Assembly (NCBI GenBank): GCA_011046295.1
Contig: DSAV01000180.1
Coordinates: 1-8,247, forward strand
Origin: Deltaproteobacteria bacterium
GTDB lineage: Bacteria > Desulfobacterota > Syntrophia > Syntrophales > Smithellaceae
Direction: 5' to 3'
DNA length: 8,247 bases
The notes beneath the pieces were generated by a model. That model worked only from the letters and a program-made list of their open reading frames with translations. It did no database searches and had not been told where the DNA came from. This document shows positions 5,347 to 8,247 of the stretch, in pieces. Both the position numbers and the translations under genes were made by a program. Positions within the stretch are counted from its first letter, which is position 1; every line of letters starts with the position of its first letter.

Positions 5347-6615
5347 TTACCAGCCTTTGTTCCACATATCGTCGTCGTCGTAAATTTTTTCTTCGTCAAA
5401 AGCTTCCGCCGCGTCAAGTTCGTGATCGCGGGTTTGCGCTTTGGCTTTTTGCGCAAAATATTCACGGTGCCATTCGTGGGCGGTAATCATCGACATGACT
5501 TCGCTGGTGCCGGTCCAGATGGAGGCCAGGCGCACATCACGGTAAATGCGCTCCACGGGGAAAACATTGGTGTAGGCAATGCCGCCCATTACCTGCATGC
5601 AGTTGTGAACCACTTTCTGACAGGATTCAGTGATGAATTTTTTGCTCTGTGATACCATGCGCCGCACGCGGTTCATATCCGCGCCCGCGTCGACCGCGCG
5701 TGCTGTCACGTAAGCCATTGCCCGCGCCGCGTCCAGCAGCATCGCCGCTTCAGCGACCTGAAAGCTGACTCCCTGGAATTGATTTATTACCTGACCGAAC
5801 GCTTTGCGCCGCGATGTGTATTGTGTGGCGATATCCAGCGCCGGTCTGGCCGCGCCGATAGTCATGGCCGCCGTGCCCAGACGCTCCGGAATCATCATGG
5901 TATTGAAAACCGCGTAAGCGCCCTGAATTTCTCCCACTACATTTTTTTTGGGAATTTTCACGTTGCGGAAAATTAATCGCCCAGTCCCTCCGCCGCGGCA
6001 GCCCATCAGGCCGTAGAGATATTTCACTTCCACACCCGGGCCGCGGTCTACGATAAAACAGGTGATTGCCTCTTGTGGTTTGGCTTCGGGATTGGTGCGG
6101 GCGTAAACCAGAAAAAAGTCCGCTCCTTCCGCGCCCACGATAAAACGTTTCTGGCCGTTTAGCAGAAAGTAATCACCTTTGTCTTCGGCTCTGGTCGTAG
6201 CGCCGAAAAAGTCGGAGCCGCCGCGCGGCTCGGTGAGACACTCCGCCGCGAATAACTCTCCTTTGAGCAGCGGTTTTACATATTTTTCTTTTTGCTCTTC
6301 CGTTCCGTGCAGGATTATCGCGTCGCACACAAGCTCCGCCCCCACGCCGAACACGCAGGCAAATTCGTAACCGAGCGTCCCTATTTCTTCCATCAACATA
6401 CAGGTGGTTACCCAATCCATTTCACGGCCGCCCCATTTTTTAGGATAGCGGCAGCCCATCAGATTTCTGCGTCCTGCTTCCTGTAAAAATTCTTTAGGAA
6501 ATTTTATCGTATCCGTGTCCATATCCAAAATCATCTGGCGAGGTACCCATTTCACCAACTCGCGCGCCTCATCACGAATTTTGAGCTGTTCTTTTGTCAT
6601 CATGTAATCAAACAT
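5347..6615 (-). CDS. Acyl-CoA dehydrogenase
   Basis: The 422-residue flavoprotein would oxidise an acyl-CoA to its 2,3-enoyl-CoA, passing electrons to ETF. Domains are the N-terminal helical part (1-120), the beta domain (about 121-235) with FAD/substrate segments CLTEPRGGSDF (126-136) and FIVGAEGADFFLVYART, and the C-terminal helical domain with SRRKAFGQVINQFQGVSF (268-285) and QVMGGIAYTNVFPVERIYRDVR (341-362). At the usual catalytic position (the Glu of the YEGT motif) the sequence reads WTGTSEV, with Thr at 368. MIPERLGTAAM places Glu244 where isovaleryl- and long-chain acyl-CoA dehydrogenases carry their catalytic base. The C-terminus has an acidic extension, including DDDD, ending in NKGW. 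ATG 6615 is supported by AGGAG 8 bases upstream. The substrate cannot be assigned; the style resembles enzymes of syntrophic fatty- or aromatic-acid degraders. No ETF or thiolase gene is adjacent. Confidence 0.93.
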   Translation of the reverse strand: MFDYMMTKEQLKIRDEARELVKWVPRQMILDMDTDTIKFPKEFLQEAGRRNLMGCRYPKKWGGREMDWVTTCMLMEEIGTLGYEFACVFGVGAELVCDAIILHGTEEQKEKYVKPLLKGELFAAECLTEPRGGSDFFGATTRAEDKGDYFLLNGQKRFIVGAEGADFFLVYARTNPEAKPQEAITCFIVDRGPGVEVKYLYGLMGCRGGGTGRLIFRNVKIPKKNVVGEIQGAYAVFNTMMIPERLGTAAMTIGAARPALDIATQYTSRRKAFGQVINQFQGVSFQVAEAAMLLDAARAMAYVTARAVDAGADMNRVRRMVSQSKKFITESCQKVVHNCMQVMGGIAYTNVFPVERIYRDVRLASIWTGTSEVMSMITAHEWHREYFAQKAKAQTRDHELDAAEAFDEEKIYDDDDMWNKGW

Positions 6616-6644
6616 AATTTATGCTCCTTGATTGTTTATGCTTC

Positions 6645-6672
6645 ATTTTACCAAATATAGATTGTTAAACAA
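6645..6672 (-). promoter_or_regulatory. Candidate promoter for the acyl-CoA dehydrogenase gene
   Basis: On the minus strand TTGTTT (6667-6672) and TAAAAT (6645-6650) are spaced by 16 bases. The -10 is one base off consensus and the -35 is weaker. Transcription from near 6638 would give a leader of about 23 bases containing the AGGAG site. The -35 overlaps the left arm of a dyad at 6668-6696. Confidence 0.4.
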
Positions 6673-6696
6673 GGCAATTAATGAAAATTCCTTGTT
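6668..6696. repeat. Interrupted inverted repeat overlapping the dehydrogenase -35 region
   Basis: AACAAGG (6668-6674) and CCTTGTT (6690-6696) are perfect reverse complements; allowing one bulged C, a further AATT/AATT pairs inside. Its position at and just upstream of the candidate -35 suggests a regulator binding site, which would fit control of acyl-CoA metabolism. The interior is A+T-rich, so part of the symmetry could be chance. Confidence 0.3.
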
Positions 6697-6776
6697 GACT
6701 ATAAGGGGTTTTTGTGACTATGCAATAATAATAAATATTTATACAAGCTATAGTATGCAAAGCTTATTTAGGGAGT

Positions 6777-6823
6777 ATAACAATAGCCACCATGTCAATG
6801 TTGGGCATAGTGGCTATTGTTAT
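6777..6823. repeat. Perfect 14-bp inverted repeat with 19-base loop in the divergent intergenic region
   Basis: ATAACAATAGCCAC (6777-6790) is the exact reverse complement of 6810-6823. Beyond one mismatch, ATG/CAT adds three more pairs, leaving an 11-base loop. It lies about 115 bases before the flavoprotein start, inside the 323-base region between divergent genes. No T-run follows on either strand, so it is not a typical terminator. It could be a leader hairpin of the flavoprotein mRNA, a regulator site or a small mobile relic. I see no supported gene elsewhere in 6616-6938; an open frame at 6632-6889 has no recognisable content. Confidence 0.6.
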
Positions 6824-6941
6824 GGATGGCCCGATGTCTGCTGTACCCGTGTGCCGTACTCATGGAAAAGGGTTTGTTCGCGTGCGTAGAGACCGAAGCT
6901 GATTAGTAAGCGCCCTTAACCAATAGAAACAAGGAACTTTG

Positions 6942-8021
6942 ATGGATGTACCAGAATTAAAAATTGGCAAGCTAACAGCTAATATCCCTATCATACAGGG
7001 AGGAATGGGAGTTGGAATATCTCTGTCGGAATTGGCTTCCGCTGTGGCAAATGAAGGTGCCATCGGTGTTATCGCCTCCATCGGTGTGGGCATGAATGAG
7101 CCCGACCTCAACACAAATTTTGTCGAGGCCTGTAGCCGTGCCCTGCGTATGGAAATCAGAAGAACAAAAGCGATGACAAAAGGAATCATTGGTGTGAACA
7201 TTATGGTGGCTGCTTCCAATTATGATGACCTTGTAAGGGTGTCCATAGAAGAAGGAGCCGACATCATAATAGCAGGTGCCGGTCTGCCGCTTAATCTCCC
7301 CAAAGCAAAACAGGAGCTCGGCTCAGATATTTGTATTGTGCCGATAGTATCGTCCGGAAGGGCATTCCAACTTCTATGTAAAACGTGGGACAAAAGATTT
7401 AAGTGCGCGCCTGATGCCGTAGTGGTTGAAGGACCGTTAGCCGGCGGACACCTTGGTTTTTCCAAAGAGGAACTTGCCAGGATCGATGAATACAGGCTGG
7501 AAAAACTGGTTTTGGATGTCATTGAAGCTGTAAAGCCATTTGAAGAAAAATACAGGCGGAAAATACCTGTAATAGCCGCGGGCGGCGTATATACGGGCGC
7601 CGATATCGTAAAATTTATCAAAATCGGAGCTGCGGGAGTCCAGATGGGCACCAGGTTTGTCGCCACAAATGAATGCAACGCGGATGACAAATTTAAACAG
7701 GCCTACATTAACGCTAAAAAAGAAGATATTATACTCATTGATTCGCCGGTCGGCCTGCCTGGCCGGGCGATCAATAATAAATTTATTGAGGAGACGCAAG
7801 GGGGAAAGAAAACGCCTGTTAAATGTCCGTACCATTGTATAAAAACCTGCAAACCTGAAGAAAGTCCTTATTGTATCGCGTTTGCTCTTTTAAACGCAGC
7901 AAAGGGCAAGTTGAAAAATGGTTTTGTTTTCTGCGGGTCAAACGCCTTCAGGATAGATAAAATAATATCGGTAAAGGAGCTGATAAAGGAACTGACCGAG
8001 GGGATGGCTGCGGCATGGTAA
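6942..8021 (+). CDS. Nitronate monooxygenase / YrpB-type NAD(P)H-dependent flavin oxidoreductase with C-terminal Cys cluster
   Basis: The 359-residue protein is a TIM-barrel FMN enzyme of the 2-nitropropane dioxygenase/FabK-like family. Motifs are PIIQGGMGVGISLSELASAV (16-35), GVNIMVA (84-90), the AGAGLP loop (111-116), EGPLAGGHLGF with the family's active-site His at 170, and the FMN-phosphate sites AAGGVYTG (212-219) and GVQMGTRF (232-239). After the barrel comes CPYHCIKTCKPEESPYC with Cys at 295, 299, 303 and 311, a possible metal or Fe-S site absent from classic aerobic members. True substrates of this subgroup are unknown, and an enoyl reductase role is the main alternative to nitronate oxidation. 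ATG 6942 is chosen because AAGGA ends 6 bases upstream; the adjoining TTG at 6939 is less likely. It appears monocistronic, with a mobile element following. Confidence 0.88.
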   Translation: MDVPELKIGKLTANIPIIQGGMGVGISLSELASAVANEGAIGVIASIGVGMNEPDLNTNFVEACSRALRMEIRRTKAMTKGIIGVNIMVAASNYDDLVRVSIEEGADIIIAGAGLPLNLPKAKQELGSDICIVPIVSSGRAFQLLCKTWDKRFKCAPDAVVVEGPLAGGHLGFSKEELARIDEYRLEKLVLDVIEAVKPFEEKYRRKIPVIAAGGVYTGADIVKFIKIGAAGVQMGTRFVATNECNADDKFKQAYINAKKEDIILIDSPVGLPGRAINNKFIEETQGGKKTPVKCPYHCIKTCKPEESPYCIAFALLNAAKGKLKNGFVFCGSNAFRIDKIISVKELIKELTEGMAAAW

Positions 8022-8070
8022 CCCCATTTATGTCCCGCAATTTGATCAGCTGTTCATGTCGTTCTTGCCG

Positions 8071-8090
8071 GTAAAAGTGCATCCTTTTAC
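8071..8090. repeat. Short inverted repeat downstream of the flavoprotein gene
   Basis: GTAAAAG (8071-8077) and CTTTTAC (8084-8090) form a 7-bp stem with a 6-base loop about 50 bases after the stop codon. It is followed by AAAAA rather than T on the plus strand, so it is a weak terminator candidate only. The rest of 8022-8120 shows nothing recognisable. Confidence 0.25.
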
Positions 8091-8124
8091 AAAAACCACA
8101 ATAATAAATTACCCCATATATTAG

Positions 8125-8247
8125 CTTAGGCTCAAGAATCTAGCGCAACACTTTGGTATCCTATGTTGGATATTGAAGGGAGGCGTTAGAGATGGAAGGT
8201 GTAAGTTATCGGCGATTGGGGCTTAATGAGCGGGAGGAGATCAGTCG
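8125..8247 (+). mobile_element. Left end of a probable IS30-family insertion sequence (truncated by the window edge)
   Basis: The start of an IS30-like transposase lies about 45 bases after a CGCAACA block (8144-8150), which resembles the inner part of the left terminal repeat of IS30 (AACGCAACA). By analogy the tip would be some 20 bases further left, near 8120-8130, but without the right end the terminal repeat cannot be defined and the coordinate is approximate. Confidence 0.4.
8192..8247 (+). CDS. IS30-family transposase, N-terminal 18 codons only
   Basis: The ATG at 8192 is preceded 8 bases upstream by GGGAGG, and an in-frame TGA at 8174 shows the frame opens here. The visible product, MEGVSYRRLGLNEREEIS, matches the usual IS30 transposase opening (a YxxLtxeEReeIs-type pattern) that begins the N-terminal helix-turn-helix. 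The DDE catalytic core lies beyond the window. The match is short, so the family call rests on this motif alone. Confidence 0.65.
   Translation, partial: MEGVSYRRLGLNEREEIS

Noticed and set aside
4896..5383. Plus-strand hydrophobic frames rich in Phe, Leu and Ser near 4896-5246 and 5153-5383
   Set aside because: They look like membrane proteins only because they are antisense to the Lys-rich small gene and adjoining A+T-rich DNA; AAA/GAA codons read as TTT/TTC on the other strand.
6173..6486. Overlapping open frames on both strands within the acyl-CoA dehydrogenase gene
   Set aside because: They are Arg- or His-rich shadow translations of a GC-richer stretch of a firmly identified gene.
6632..6889. 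85-codon plus-strand frame in the divergent intergenic region
   Set aside because: It spans the promoter and two inverted repeats, lacks a ribosome site and has no recognisable protein content.
7220..7835. Minus-strand frames inside the flavoprotein gene
   Set aside because: They are antisense to clear FMN-barrel motifs, with no start signal or family resemblance.
1..8247. CRISPR array, toxin-antitoxin pair, retron or other defence locus
   Set aside because: There are no regularly spaced direct repeats, no Cas, reverse-transcriptase or toxin-type motifs, and the basic small protein has no partner resembling a toxin.

Overview
The window looks like a bacterial chromosome segment, most plausibly from an anaerobic Desulfobacterota lineage near the Syntrophales (Syntrophus/Smithella type). 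That placement is an inference from the style of the acyl-CoA dehydrogenase, the cysteine-rich nitronate-monooxygenase-like protein and the TonB-family/BtuF pair. No rRNA or other phylogenetic marker is present to prove it. Most coding sequence is ordinary housekeeping or metabolism, and both edges are mobile DNA.

Left edge (1-1338): the 3' part of a large serine recombinase gene, AT- and Lys-rich compared with its neighbours. It runs head-on into a complete tRNA-Ser(CGA) gene on the minus strand (1096-1189). The recombinase frame has no stop before the tRNA. It reads through the tRNA and into the end of tadA, as expected if an element inserted at the 3' end of the tRNA gene. tadA (minus) lies 8 bases upstream of the tRNA and probably shares its transcript.

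Middle left (1690-3482): a candidate promoter leads into a TonB-family periplasm-spanning protein, followed after 54 bases by a BtuF-like periplasmic binding protein. They look like an incomplete corrinoid or metal-chelate uptake locus, since no permease, ATPase or outer-membrane receptor is in view. A short GC-rich hairpin separates them from the convergent genes to the right.

Middle right (3483-6615, all minus strand): an acyl-CoA dehydrogenase, then a promoter with a perfect palindrome inside its spacer, a 33-residue Lys-rich small protein, and a beta-CASP metallo-beta-lactamase RNase-like protein. The small gene and the beta-CASP gene probably form a two-gene operon. The acyl-CoA dehydrogenase has its own candidate promoter.

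Right (6616-8247): a 323-base divergent intergenic region with two inverted repeats, a nitronate-monooxygenase/YrpB-type flavoprotein with a C-terminal four-cysteine cluster, and the first 18 codons of what looks like an IS30-family transposase cut by the window edge.

I do not see a clearly new defence or mobile system. The best leads are the recombinase/tRNA read-through, the regulated small basic gene ahead of the beta-CASP RNase, the cysteine cluster of the flavoprotein, and the apparently relocated catalytic Glu of the dehydrogenase.
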